Counted from the first letter of the stretch, positions 52,221 to 60,700 are shown. The stretch: DNA of 64,000 bases from OFTM10 sp964196195 (GCA_964196195.1 CAXMSE010000039.1:186001-250000), one strand, 5' to 3'. Notes: generated by a model from the letters alone, not told the origin. Program-made: numbers and translations.

Positions 52221-52907
52221 ATGACTACTGTTAGCGCACCACCTTCCGACCTCGTCAATTGGCTCGGAACCTGCCTCGGACGCGGCGAACTCGCCCCCCT
52301 GTCCTGCGGCGACCTCGAGGAGCTCGCCACCCACCTCGAAGAACGCCGCCATGCCGGCGGCACCACCATCTACGAACGCGACCAGCTGCCAGACCACGTC
52401 TACATCCTTCGTAGCGGCACGGTGGAGCTCGCTCGCGATATCGGTGGTCGGCGGGTCGTTGTGCAGCTCCTACGGGCGGGCAGCGTCTTCGGCGACATCC
52501 CCCTGTTCCTGCGCACCGGCGAACCCACCACGGCCCGTGCGGTCGAGGACAGCACGGTGCTGGCCATCGATTCGCTCACCCTTTTCTCCTTACTCGGCCA
52601 AAAGCCGATGCTCGCTCGGCGCTGGTTGGTCTCGGTGGCCCAACGCATGGCCGAGATGCAGGACAGGGTCAGCGATCTCCTGTCGGGCAGCCTCGACTGC
52701 CAAGTGGCGTCCTGGCTGCTGCGCGAGGCCGGCACCGATGGCATCTCGGTGAGCCAGCAGACCCTCGCCCGCCTGCTGGGGGCACGTCGCACCAGCGTCA
52801 ACCAGTCCTTGAGGCGACTCGAGGGGAAGGGTCTCATCGAGACCGGATATCGCCGAGTGGGAGTGCTCGATCAGGCCGGGCTCGAGGCTGTGATCAGCGA
52901 CCGCTGA
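52221..52907 (+). CDS. Crp/Fnr family transcriptional regulator
   Basis: A 228-aa regulator: cyclic-nucleotide-binding-type beta barrel (YERDQLPDHVYILRSGTVEL, GSVFGDIPLFLRTGEPTTARAVE), dimer helix (QRMAEMQDRVSDLLSG) and C-terminal HTH (SVSQQTLARLLGARRTSVNQSLRRLEGKG, about 177-205). The three cysteines (17, 29, 160) do not form an Fnr-type cluster. The ATG at 52221 matches family starts; a GTG at 52161 overlapping the DUF3179 stop is in frame and would couple the genes. Ligand unknown. Confidence 0.88.
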   Translation: MTTVSAPPSDLVNWLGTCLGRGELAPLSCGDLEELATHLEERRHAGGTTIYERDQLPDHVYILRSGTVELARDIGGRRVVVQLLRAGSVFGDIPLFLRTGEPTTARAVEDSTVLAIDSLTLFSLLGQKPMLARRWLVSVAQRMAEMQDRVSDLLSGSLDCQVASWLLREAGTDGISVSQQTLARLLGARRTSVNQSLRRLEGKGLIETGYRRVGVLDQAGLEAVISDR

Positions 52908-53373
52908 CTCCGGGCTTTGCGGTGTAGACACCGCTCACGATGTCGCGGCCCCGGGTTTCGAGGGTCCACACCGACGCCTTCTCACAACCGCGTGCACCTA
53001 TGACGCTCATCCCATCCCTGAGCAGTCGATTCAGCGCTTCGGGGATTAGGTCGCCGTGGCTGCACAGCACCAGATCTCCGTCGGTCGGTGCTTGCTGACG
53101 CAGGGCCTCCACCAGTTCGACTGACCTGGCGCCTTCAGTGAGCATCGGTAGAGGTTCCACCTCGACCCCGTGGTCGGCTGCTAGGTGGCCAACGGTCTGC
53201 ATACACCGGGTGGCGATCGATGACCAGACCGCTCGGATGGGGGCGCCGGCGAAATAGTGCACGAGTGCCTGGGCCTGCTCGAACCCGACGTCGTTGAGAG
53301 GCCGATCGAGATCGTCGCCGGAGAAGCGACTCCTGTCGCCGGCGCTTGCGTGACGCACTAGGTACAGAGCCAA
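52894..53373 (-). CDS. SixA-like histidine phosphatase
   Basis: A 159-aa branch-1 histidine phosphatase. The RHG-type motif is YLVRHASAG at the very start, with downstream arginine in SSIATRCMQT and the second catalytic histidine in CSHGDLIPE. Size and the compact N-terminus match SixA, which removes phosphate from phosphohistidine. The TTG at 53373 is chosen because TACGAT lies 9 nt upstream (53388-53383) and family members start at this point; ATG 53418 would add 15 residues. Its 3' end overlaps the Crp gene by 14 bases, tail to tail. Confidence 0.82.
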   Translation of the reverse strand: MALYLVRHASAGDRSRFSGDDLDRPLNDVGFEQAQALVHYFAGAPIRAVWSSIATRCMQTVGHLAADHGVEVEPLPMLTEGARSVELVEALRQQAPTDGDLVLCSHGDLIPEALNRLLRDGMSVIGARGCEKASVWTLETRGRDIVSGVYTAKPGVSGR

Positions 53374-53464
53374 AGTGAGCTGATCGTAGCTGCTCTGAGA
53401 AAGGACCGTTTGCCTCATGTGGCGGGAACATCTGCCCGGGTCTAATGGGTACGAGGTAGTTGTG

Positions 53465-53956
53465 ATGAGTGACGAAAATCGAACTGCAGTGATCGTGGCG
53501 GGCAACCTCGACATGCTTGAGCCTCTGGTCGAATCGGCCGGGTATTTCGTTGCGGGAGTGGCTTGCACCGGCGTCAATGGTGAACGCATGATCGAATATG
53601 TGCGGCCCGACGTGATCGTCATCGAAAACGAGCTCGCCGGCGAGCAGGGATGGCAGCTGCTCGCCCGATTTCACGATCTGAGTCCCGCCTCGAAGGTTGT
53701 GCTGGTGGTGGCCGACGGCTGGGCTCCGACCGAGCTCGGGGCGGTCGGTGCGTTCGCGGTGCTGGCCCGTAGCGGTGTCGGCTCCATCGTGGAGATCCTG
53801 CATGATCTCGACACTTGGATCGATTTGCATGTGGCTGACGGCACCGTTCAGAGCGATCGCCGCTCGGGGCGCGATCGGCGCCTGCACCAGGACTGGACCA
53901 AGGTGGGGTGGGAACGACGTGACGGCTTGCGCCGGACGCTCAAGGTGAGCGTCTGA
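53465..53956 (+). CDS. Degenerate receiver-domain protein
   Basis: A 163-aa protein. Residues 6-118 follow the response-regulator receiver fold, but the acid pocket is absent (VAGNLDM instead of VDDE), the phosphorylation position is glutamate (E54 in PDVIVIENELAGEQGW), the Thr/Ser position is not conserved (LVVADG) and the usual lysine is replaced (VLARSG). The C-terminal 35 residues are strongly basic (SDRRSGRDRR, then GWERRDGLRR). The ATG at 53465 gives the receiver start; the frame opens at 53417. It is unlikely to be phosphorylated in the usual way. Function unknown. Confidence 0.7.
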   Translation: MSDENRTAVIVAGNLDMLEPLVESAGYFVAGVACTGVNGERMIEYVRPDVIVIENELAGEQGWQLLARFHDLSPASKVVLVVADGWAPTELGAVGAFAVLARSGVGSIVEILHDLDTWIDLHVADGTVQSDRRSGRDRRLHQDWTKVGWERRDGLRRTLKVSV

Positions 53957-53967
53957 GCCGACTCGGC

Positions 53968-54705
53968 TCAGAGACTCACGTGGGTGATGCAGATGGCGTC
54001 GCCTTGAGGCTTTGATGATGCGGTGTCGGTGGCTGTGGGCCCGTAGAGATGGCTCAGCATTCCTTGCACGATGCCTCGATCGACGGCGCAGATGACCGGA
54101 TGTTCGACCACCGCATCGCCGAAGGGGCAATGCTCGGCGACGATCTGCAGGTTGTCGCCCTCGGCCTTCTCGGCCCGCGCCGCGAAGCCGTGGGCAGATA
54201 GGGCATCGGCCACCGCGTGTAGGGCGCCGCGAAAGGACCGTTGGGTCTCGCCCGGTTCGATCGCGTCGGCCATGGCTTTGCCGTATTCGACTCCGACCTG
54301 TTCTGCCATCTGCTCGGCTGTTTCGTGGGGGAGCAGGGCGAGTGCTCGACCGAGGAGGGAGACGAGTATGTCGTCGTGGCGGACCTGCACCTCGAGTTTC
54401 ACCTCGGGGGCGGTGGCGCGGTAACGCTTGGAGGGACGGCCCACCCCGCCGGAGGGTTTGGCGACGGCTACATCGAGGTATCCGCCGGAGGAAAGCTTGT
54501 CGAGATGGTGCCGTGCGACATTGGCGTGGAGCTCGAAACGTTGGGCGGTCTCGCTCGCCGTTACGCCGTCGGGATGTTGGTGGGCGTACAGATAGATCTC
54601 ACGGCGGGTGGGATCACCGAACGCGGATGTGATGGCGGTGACCGCAGACGCGAACTCTGTGGGGCTGAGTTCGCGTGACCCGGGCTGGGGGGAGGTGCCA
54701 TCCAC
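53968..54705 (-). CDS. SufR-like iron-sulfur transcriptional regulator
   Basis: A 245-aa ArsR/DeoR-type winged helix protein: FGDPTRREIYLYA, ASETAQRFELHANVARHHLDKL and a GRPSKRY wing in the first 100 residues, then a helical domain and a C-terminal sensor with cysteines C193 and C206 (12 apart) and C239 in DAICITHV, matching the spacing type of SufR, which binds a 4Fe-4S cluster. The start is GTG 54705 with TAGAAT 6 nt upstream. It is divergent from mrp, an Fe-S carrier gene, which it may control. Confidence 0.78.
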   Translation of the reverse strand: MDGTSPQPGSRELSPTEFASAVTAITSAFGDPTRREIYLYAHQHPDGVTASETAQRFELHANVARHHLDKLSSGGYLDVAVAKPSGGVGRPSKRYRATAPEVKLEVQVRHDDILVSLLGRALALLPHETAEQMAEQVGVEYGKAMADAIEPGETQRSFRGALHAVADALSAHGFAARAEKAEGDNLQIVAEHCPFGDAVVEHPVICAVDRGIVQGMLSHLYGPTATDTASSKPQGDAICITHVSL

Positions 54706-54711
54706 CCCGGT

Positions 54712-54717
54712 ATTCTA
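54712..54717 (-). promoter_or_regulatory. -10 box of the sufR-like gene
   Basis: TAGAAT on the minus strand, 6 nt before the GTG at 54705. The 75-base divergent region to the mrp ATG also contains an imperfect inverted repeat (54713-54735), a candidate operator. Confidence 0.4.
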
Positions 54718-54780
54718 CCTATCGCTGTAGGGGAAATCCCTCGCCCCTGTTTGTTCGAGGCCGATCTCAACGGAGTTCCC

Positions 54781-55920
54781 ATGACCGTGACCGATGCCGA
54801 GGTGATCGAGGCGCTCCAGCCTGTCGACGATCCTGAGCTGAATCGCAGCATAGTTGAGCTCGGGATGGTGCGCTCCATCACGATCGACGGCGGCCACGTG
54901 GAGGTGGGCATCGATCTAACCATCGCCGGCTGTCCACTCCGCAACGAGATCCAGAATCGCGTCGGGGAGGCGGTGACCGCCCTCGACGGAGTAAGCGTCG
55001 TCACCACCGATTTCGAAGTGATGTCCGACGAGCAGCGCGCCAAGGTTCGAGAGATGGTCCACGGAGATCCGGCCGCCACCGCCGGAAGCCAGCAGGCCCA
55101 CGGCCATGCCGAGGGACGCGCCATCCCCTTCGCCCAGGCCGGTAATCGCACTCGCACGATCCTGATCGCATCCGGCAAGGGCGGCGTGGGGAAGTCCTCG
55201 GTCACTGCCAATCTCAGCATCGCGCTGGCCCAGCAGGGTCATTCCGTGGCGGTGATCGATGCCGACGTGTGGGGCTTCTCGATTCCTCGGATGCTGGGGG
55301 TCGATCAGGCCCCGACAGTGATCGACGATCTGATAGTGCCACCCGAGACCCACGGAGTGCGCTCCATCTCGATGGGTTTCTTCGCCAAGGAGGATCAGCC
55401 GGTCATCTGGCGTGGTCCGATGCTGCACAAGGCACTCGAGCAGTTCCTCACCGACGTCTACTGGGACGACCCCGATTTCCTTCTCATCGATCTGCCTCCC
55501 GGCACCGGCGACATCTCGCTGTCGCTGGCCCAGTTCCTGCCGCGTAGCGAGGCCTATGTGGTCACCACCCCCAACGCGGCGGCTCAGACCGTCGCCCAGC
55601 GCTCGGCTTTCATGTTCAAGCAGGTCAACATCGAGGTGAAGGGCGTGATCGAGAACATGTCGTGGTTCACCGGCGACGACGACAAGCGCTACCTCCTGTT
55701 CGGCTCCGGCGGTGGTCAGGAACTGGCCGACCGACTCGAAGTCGACCTGATCGGACAGGTGCCCATGACCATCGCCATGCGTGAGGGGTCTGATCACGGT
55801 CGCCCGATAATGGCCGTGGATCCTTCATCAGAATCGTCGCTGGCGTTTGTGAAGATGGCAGAGTGGATACTCTCCAACGCACCGAGCAAGCGCACCCACC
55901 CCGAACTCAAGATCAACTGA
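54781..55920 (+). CDS. mrp: Mrp/NBP35 family P-loop ATPase (Fe-S carrier)
   Basis: A 379-aa protein. An N-terminal MIP18/DUF59 domain (about 1-80; VTDAEVIEALQPVDDPELN) precedes a P-loop ATPase with deviant Walker A GKGGVGKSS, the DADVWGFSIPRML switch and LLIDLPPGTGDISL. The usual C-terminal CxxC of Fe-S-carrying Mrp proteins is absent: after IENMSWF the sequence reads TGDDDKRYLLFG. Mycobacterial Mrp also lacks this pair, so it may act without that ligand set. The ATG at 54781 has GGAG 6 bases upstream; 54751 is a longer in-frame option. Confidence 0.92.
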   Translation: MTVTDAEVIEALQPVDDPELNRSIVELGMVRSITIDGGHVEVGIDLTIAGCPLRNEIQNRVGEAVTALDGVSVVTTDFEVMSDEQRAKVREMVHGDPAATAGSQQAHGHAEGRAIPFAQAGNRTRTILIASGKGGVGKSSVTANLSIALAQQGHSVAVIDADVWGFSIPRMLGVDQAPTVIDDLIVPPETHGVRSISMGFFAKEDQPVIWRGPMLHKALEQFLTDVYWDDPDFLLIDLPPGTGDISLSLAQFLPRSEAYVVTTPNAAAQTVAQRSAFMFKQVNIEVKGVIENMSWFTGDDDKRYLLFGSGGGQELADRLEVDLIGQVPMTIAMREGSDHGRPIMAVDPSSESSLAFVKMAEWILSNAPSKRTHPELKIN

Positions 55921-55964
55921 CCCGTTCCGCTTTCCCGGAGCGACCTACCCCAGGAGACCATCTC

Positions 55965-56195
55965 GTGGACATCCGTATTGGCGTCACCGACAGCCCTCGC
56001 GAGATCAACTTGGAGCTCGCCGACGATGCCGACCGCGACGCCCTGAAGGCCGAGATCGAGGCCGCCCTCGCCGGCGAGTCCTCCACCCTCTGGCTCACCG
56101 ACGACAAGGGTCGCGACATCGCCGTGGCGGCCACCAAGATCGCCTACATCGAAGTCGGCCCGGAGGGCAGCACCAACCCGATCGGCTTCAGCTGA
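55965..56195 (+). CDS. DUF3107 protein
   Basis: A 76-aa actinobacterial protein: VDIRIGVTDSPREINLEL, DRDALKAEIEAALAG and TLWLTDDKGRDIAVAATKIAYIEVG are the three conserved blocks. It is cytoplasmic with an alpha/beta layout. The GTG at 55965 fits the family start, with AGGAGA 10 bases upstream; an in-frame GTG at 55863 overlaps mrp and is unlikely. Function is not known, although related genes often sit near DNA-repair or tRNA genes in actinobacteria. Confidence 0.85.
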   Translation: MDIRIGVTDSPREINLELADDADRDALKAEIEAALAGESSTLWLTDDKGRDIAVAATKIAYIEVGPEGSTNPIGFS

Positions 56196-56216
56196 TCCAA
56201 GCATCGGTCGCCGGTC

Positions 56217-56222
56217 TACGCT
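56217..56222 (+). promoter_or_regulatory. -10 box of the histidine kinase
   Basis: TACGCT, 6 nt before the GTG at 56229. Confidence 0.45.
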
Positions 56223-56228
56223 GACCGG

Positions 56229-57755
56229 GTGGCCAGCCTCTCCGAGCTCGCGCGAGCCCGGACCGGGCTCGACGAAGCGGTGATCGCACATCTTCAGCGA
56301 CTCGTCGCCACATGGGCCTTGCCGTGCGACCTGTCATTCGCCGATCTGCTGTTGTACGCCCCGCTCGATGAGTCGGCCTCCGAATTCATCGTGCTCGGCC
56401 ATGTTCGCTCCGCCACCGGAGCAACCGTGCATCAGGTCGATCCCGTGTCCGAGTGTGTCACCGCCGCCGCGCGGCCCGAGCTGGCTCGTTGTCTTCGCGA
56501 GGGCCGGCGCAGTGAAGCCATCCTTGCGGCCCGTGGCGAAGTCTCGTTGGCGGGCGACGACACGGTGGAGGAGGACGTATTCCTGCCCGGGCTCGTCGGC
56601 CGCCTCGTGATCGACCATGTGCCGGTGCGGATGGGTGAGAGCGTGGTTGCGGTGCTCACACGGGAATCAGAGCCGGGTCTCATCCGTTATCGCAGCGCGT
56701 CGGAGACGGTCTACCGGCGGGTGTGGGAGCGCTACGCCACCATGATCACCCAGGGCACCTTCCCCCTGGCGACCCAGGAACGTGAGGGGGAGTTTCGTGA
56801 GCCGCGAGTAGGCGATGGCGCGATCGTCCTCGACCGGGAGCGTCATGTCGAGTTCGCGTCACCCAACGCCTTGTCGGCGCTGCACCGGCTCGGGGTGCAG
56901 GCCAATGTCGAGGGGCGCACCCTCGCCGATGTCGGCGTCGACGATGGGGTGGTGCGACGCGCTCTCGCGAAACGAAACAGCACGGTTACCGAGCTCGAAC
57001 ACGGCGACGACCTCACCGTCGTGGTGCGCTGTCATCCCCTCATCGAGGACGGGCGCGCCACCGGAGCGTTGGTAGTTCTGCGCGACGTGTCCGAGATTCG
57101 TTCCCGCGACCGCCTCTTGATGTCGAAGGACACCACCATTCGAGAGATTCACCACCGGGTCAAGAACAACCTGCAGACCATTCAGGCTCTCCTGAGGCTT
57201 CAGTCGCGGCGTCTCGAGTCGGTGGAGGCGCGCTCGGCTGTGGAGCAGTCGGCCCGAAGAATCGAGTCGATCGCGATCGTCCACGAGACCCTGTCCACCA
57301 ATGCCACCGACGTGGTCGACTTCGATGATGTCGTCACCCGTGTGGTGCGGATGGTGGAGGAGGGGTTCGACAGCCCCGAACGGCCCCTGAGGGTGGAGGT
57401 CGACGGATCACTCGGCGAGTTGGCCGGCGACGTCGCCATGCCGTTGGCGGTGGCGCTCACCGAACTGGTGCAGAACGCGGTGGATCATGCCGCACCGCAT
57501 GGAGCCGAGGTGGCGGTGGCATTGCGTTCGAACCGTAAGGATATTTTTATGCGGGTCGAGAACGGGGGCGTTGGAGTTCCCGATGGCTTCTCACTGGACC
57601 GCGACGCGGGACTCGGGCTCACGATCGTTCGCACCTTTGTAGTACACGATCTAGGGGGCACGATTTCCATAGGACCCGCCAACGACACCGAGCCACGGGG
57701 TGCGGTGGTAGATGTGCGGGTGCCCCGCCGCTCCGATCCTCTACCGCTGGGGTGA
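56229..57755 (+). CDS. PdtaS-like sensor histidine kinase
   Basis: A 508-aa soluble kinase of the HisKA_2/HWE type. A GAF-like region (about 1-165), a PAS domain (about 195-300), then EIHHRVKNNLQTIQALLRLQSRR with H308/H309 as phosphoacceptor, and a HATPase domain (ALTELVQNAVDHA, DAGLGLTIVRTFV). Mycobacterial PdtaS pairs with the RNA-binding antiterminator PdtaR, and sits next to whiB1; here the convergent whiB follows at 2 bases. GTG 56229 is 6 nt after TACGCT. No ANTAR-type partner is in this window. Confidence 0.92.
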   Translation: MASLSELARARTGLDEAVIAHLQRLVATWALPCDLSFADLLLYAPLDESASEFIVLGHVRSATGATVHQVDPVSECVTAAARPELARCLREGRRSEAILAARGEVSLAGDDTVEEDVFLPGLVGRLVIDHVPVRMGESVVAVLTRESEPGLIRYRSASETVYRRVWERYATMITQGTFPLATQEREGEFREPRVGDGAIVLDRERHVEFASPNALSALHRLGVQANVEGRTLADVGVDDGVVRRALAKRNSTVTELEHGDDLTVVVRCHPLIEDGRATGALVVLRDVSEIRSRDRLLMSKDTTIREIHHRVKNNLQTIQALLRLQSRRLESVEARSAVEQSARRIESIAIVHETLSTNATDVVDFDDVVTRVVRMVEEGFDSPERPLRVEVDGSLGELAGDVAMPLAVALTELVQNAVDHAAPHGAEVAVALRSNRKDIFMRVENGGVGVPDGFSLDRDAGLGLTIVRTFVVHDLGGTISIGPANDTEPRGAVVDVRVPRRSDPLPLG

Positions 57756-57757
57756 AC

Positions 57758-58081
57758 TCAGGCCCGGTGCTGGGCCCGACGGCGACGGCGAATGGCGCGG
57801 CGCTCCTCTTCGGACGTGCCGCCCCACACTCCCGTGTCTTGGTTGGTGACGAGAGCGAACTCGAGACACGCGTCTCGGCATGCACAGTTGAAGCAGACCT
57901 GCTTGGCATGGGCGATCTGGGCGATGGCCGGTCCGGTGGATCCGATCGGGAAGAAGAGGGTGGGATCGGTGTCCTGGCAGGCAGCGTCGCTGCGCCAGTC
58001 GATCGTGGATGCGAATGCGTCAGCGGTGACGGCCACGTGTGTTCCCCAGGTCCAGAGCGATCCGGGGCGTGTCCCGGTCAC
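57758..58081 (-). CDS. whiB1: WhiB family Fe-S transcriptional regulator
   Basis: A 107-aa WhiB protein. Four cluster cysteines C35, C63, C66 and C72 (C-x27-C-x2-C-x5-C) and the beta-turn GVWGGTSEEERR followed by a basic DNA-binding tail RRRRRAQ are intact. The neighbouring PdtaS gene matches the whiB1 locus of mycobacteria. Start GTG 58081 is 6 nt after a TAATAT -10; a GTG at 58036 would shorten it by 15 residues. The cluster senses nitric oxide in WhiB1. Confidence 0.9.
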   Translation of the reverse strand: MTGTRPGSLWTWGTHVAVTADAFASTIDWRSDAACQDTDPTLFFPIGSTGPAIAQIAHAKQVCFNCACRDACLEFALVTNQDTGVWGGTSEEERRAIRRRRRAQHRA

Positions 58082-58087
58082 CGACAG

Positions 58088-58136
58088 ATATTAGGAACCG
58101 GTTCTACTTTTGTGCAAGGGAAAGTTGATACAACTT
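58088..58136 (-). promoter_or_regulatory. whiB promoter with two palindromes
   Basis: On the minus strand, TTGCAC (58117-58112), an 18-base spacer and TAATAT (58093-58088) precede the GTG by 6 nt. A perfect palindrome GAACCGGTTC (58095-58104) fills the spacer. AAGTTG-ATA-CAACTT (58122-58136) lies just upstream of the -35. Both are well placed as binding sites for a repressor or activator. Confidence 0.6.
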
Positions 58137-58207
58137 CCGATCGGACAGGCACCACCCAAATCCGATGATGCGCCAACAAGCCGACATGAAAGCGCGAGAC
58201 TCGTCTC

Positions 58208-58900
58208 ATGACCCAAGTGATCGCTCATCGCGGTGCCCGCCAGGCAGCCATGGAGAACACGCTCCCCGCGTTCCGGATTGCCCGCGAGATGGGGGCTGAT
58301 TGGGTCGAACTCGATGTTCGTCGCACGATCGACGGGATGGTGGTGGTACACCACGATGCCCACCTCGACGACGGCCGACTCCTGGCCGAACTCACCAGCG
58401 ACGAGCTGCCAGAGTCGGTGCCGAGCTTGGCTGAAGCACTCGAGGAGTGCGACGGGATGGGCGTCAACATCGAGATAAAGAACGTGCGCGACGATCCCGA
58501 CTACGACGCGGCGCATCTGGTGAGCGACGCGGTCGCCGGACTGGTCCAGGCCTACCTCGGTCCCGATCGGTCTCTCGTTTCCTCGTTCAACATCGACGCT
58601 CTCGACCGTCTCCACGAGGTCGATCCAACGATCCCGCTCGCCCTCCTCTATGCGATCGGGAGCCCGGCGAGTTGTATCGACCGCGCCGTCGCCCACGAGA
58701 TGAGCGCGGTGCACCCCTACGACCCACTGGTCGATGCGTCGGTCGTTCGTCGTGCCCACGAGGCGGAGTTGGAGGTCAATGTCTGGACCGTCAACGACGC
58801 GGCTCGCATGGAGGAGCTGATCAGCTACGGAGTCGACGGGATATGCACCGATGTGCCTGATCTCGCCAGAGCGGTGGTCGACCGCATCGAGCATTCCTGA
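58208..58900 (+). CDS. Glycerophosphodiester phosphodiesterase
   Basis: A 230-aa GDPD-family enzyme that releases glycerol-3-phosphate from glycerophosphodiesters. The metal and catalytic motif HRGARQAAMENT at the N-terminus, the WVELDVRRTIDG and VHHD motifs, and the C-terminal VNVWTVNDAARMEEL, GVDGICTDVPDL segments are complete. No signal peptide, so it is cytoplasmic. The gene is divergent from whiB and converges on the lipid-kinase gene. Confidence 0.93.
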   Translation: MTQVIAHRGARQAAMENTLPAFRIAREMGADWVELDVRRTIDGMVVVHHDAHLDDGRLLAELTSDELPESVPSLAEALEECDGMGVNIEIKNVRDDPDYDAAHLVSDAVAGLVQAYLGPDRSLVSSFNIDALDRLHEVDPTIPLALLYAIGSPASCIDRAVAHEMSAVHPYDPLVDASVVRRAHEAELEVNVWTVNDAARMEELISYGVDGICTDVPDLARAVVDRIEHS

Positions 58901-58905
58901 CAGGG

Positions 58906-59817
58906 TCAGGGAATCAGCAGGTTGAGGTGCTCCGGCGTCCACGTGAACCGGAGCCGCTTGCTCGAGCCGAGGTGGTCTCCATCGACTTGATAGGGCGCAG
59001 GCGGATCGGCCTCCACCACCATCGAACGCACATCGGTACGCAGATCGATGCCCCGTCGTGAGGCCACATCTCGACCCGTGAGAGCGGCTCCTGCCACCGG
59101 GCCGATGGTGCGTAGATCGAGACGTTGGAGTGTGACCACCGCCAGCGGGTCGGCCAGGGTGAGGTCGGGCACGATGTTGAAGGGCCGGTTGCCGAGGAAG
59201 GTGTAGGGATTCGCGTTCATCACGATCGTGAGGAAGCCGGTGGTGAGGTCGTTGCCCTCGGGCCCCACGATCGTGAGGGGAGGACGACTCCGCTTGACCC
59301 GACGGAGCCATGTGTCGGTAGCGGCGTAGATGAACAGAGGATGGCCTGCCCAGCGTTTCCATCGCCCTCTCTTTTCGACCTGTTCCACCACCGCGGCATC
59401 AAAGCCGACTCCGCAGTGGAACAGGAAGTAGCGGCCCTCGACCGATCCCAGCCCTATCCGCTGGAAGGACTCTCGGTCGATCGCTTCGAGGAGGACGCCG
59501 ACCGCGTCCACCGAGTCGTCGGGCAGGCCGAGGATACGAGCGAAGACGTTGGTGGACCCGCCGGGCAGGGTGGCGAGGGCGGTATCGGTGCCGGCCAGCC
59601 CGTTGGCGGCCTCGTTGAGTGTGCCATCGCCACCGAGAACGACCACGAGATCGTACTTGTTGCCGGCTGCGGACTGGGCCAGGCGGGTTGCGTGCCCACG
59701 CCGGTTGGTCTCGGCCAGGGTGACGTCGTGGTCGGCGGACAGGGCCTTGTGGATGACCACTCGGCGGCGAGCGGTCACCGACGAGGCAACCGAGTTCACG
59801 ATGAACAGGATTCGCAA
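58906..59817 (-). CDS. Diacylglycerol kinase-family lipid kinase
   Basis: A 303-aa protein of the DAGK/YegS/sphingosine-kinase type. The catalytic GGDGTLNEAANGL, the LPGGSTNVFAR and GVGFDAAVVEQVE motifs are all present, as is the C-terminal DGDHLG block. Start TTG 59817 (LRILFIVNS) is preferred: TAGCGT lies 8 nt upstream and family members begin at this strand; GTG 59871 would add 18 residues. The substrate could be diacylglycerol or another lipid. Confidence 0.87.
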   Translation of the reverse strand: MRILFIVNSVASSVTARRRVVIHKALSADHDVTLAETNRRGHATRLAQSAAGNKYDLVVVLGGDGTLNEAANGLAGTDTALATLPGGSTNVFARILGLPDDSVDAVGVLLEAIDRESFQRIGLGSVEGRYFLFHCGVGFDAAVVEQVEKRGRWKRWAGHPLFIYAATDTWLRRVKRSRPPLTIVGPEGNDLTTGFLTIVMNANPYTFLGNRPFNIVPDLTLADPLAVVTLQRLDLRTIGPVAGAALTGRDVASRRGIDLRTDVRSMVVEADPPAPYQVDGDHLGSSKRLRFTWTPEHLNLLIP

Positions 59818-59920
59818 GGGCTCGAACGCTACCAGCGGGATCGGTGGCCGAAAGAAACCGGAAATCTTCACCGTCGCCGGACATAGGGATTCTCAGCGAG
59901 GGATGGCAGACTCTCGCGCT

Positions 59921-60700
59921 ATGAAGGTTGTTGTCTGTGTAAAGCAGATCCCGGATCCGGCCGATCCAGGTGCGCTCGACCCCGAGACCAAAACTCTCAA
60001 GCGGGATACGAAGCTCATCCTCGACGAGTCGGATTCCTACGGGGTCGAAATGGCTCTCCAGCTGGTCGATGCGGCAGGTGATGGTGAAGTTCACCTCGTG
60101 TCGATGGCTGCCAACCATGAGGTCAGCGGCCTTCGCACCGCACTCGCGATGGGGGCATCCAGTGCCACCATCGTGAGCGACGACGCGCTCGTCGGAAGCG
60201 ACGCTCTCGGCACCGCCAAGGTGCTGGCTGCTGCCATCGCCCGCCAGGAGCCGGATCTTGTGCTCACCGGCACCGAGTCCAGCGACGGCTACACCGGGGT
60301 CGTGCCCGAGCAGGTTGCCGAGCTGATGGGGCTGCCGTCGGTCACCTTTGCCAAGTCGATATCAATCAATGGCGGCGACGCGAAGATCCAGCGTCAGACC
60401 GAAGCGGGCTACGACGATGTCGAGTGCCCGCTCCCCGTGGTGGTATCGGTCACCGCAGGTGTCGTCGAGCCGCGCTACCCGTCTTTCAAGGGCATTATGG
60501 CGGCCAAGAACAAGCCGGTCGACGAGCTCGATCTGGGCGCGCTCGGCATCGATGCGGGGCAAGTCGGATGGGCCGGCGCCGGCCAGGAGATCGTCGCCGT
60601 CGACGAAGCTCCCGCTCGTGAAGCAGGCGAAGTGATCGAGGACGAAGGCGATGCCCACGAGCGCATCGTGGCCTTCCTCGACGAACTCAAGATCCTCTAG
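59921..60700 (+). CDS. etfB: Electron transfer flavoprotein beta subunit
   Basis: A 259-aa ETF subunit that binds AMP and forms the FAD heterodimer with EtfA. Typical segments: VVVCVKQIPDPA, GVEMALQLVDA, VLTGTESSDGYTGVVPEQVAELMGLP and the C-terminal SFKGIMAAKNKP. ATG 59921 is the family start. The upstream CAGACT (8 nt away) is a weak -10. The two genes pass electrons from acyl-CoA dehydrogenases to the respiratory chain and fit with the beta-oxidation genes at 25384-28142. Confidence 0.95.
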   Translation: MKVVVCVKQIPDPADPGALDPETKTLKRDTKLILDESDSYGVEMALQLVDAAGDGEVHLVSMAANHEVSGLRTALAMGASSATIVSDDALVGSDALGTAKVLAAAIARQEPDLVLTGTESSDGYTGVVPEQVAELMGLPSVTFAKSISINGGDAKIQRQTEAGYDDVECPLPVVVSVTAGVVEPRYPSFKGIMAAKNKPVDELDLGALGIDAGQVGWAGAGQEIVAVDEAPAREAGEVIEDEGDAHERIVAFLDELKIL

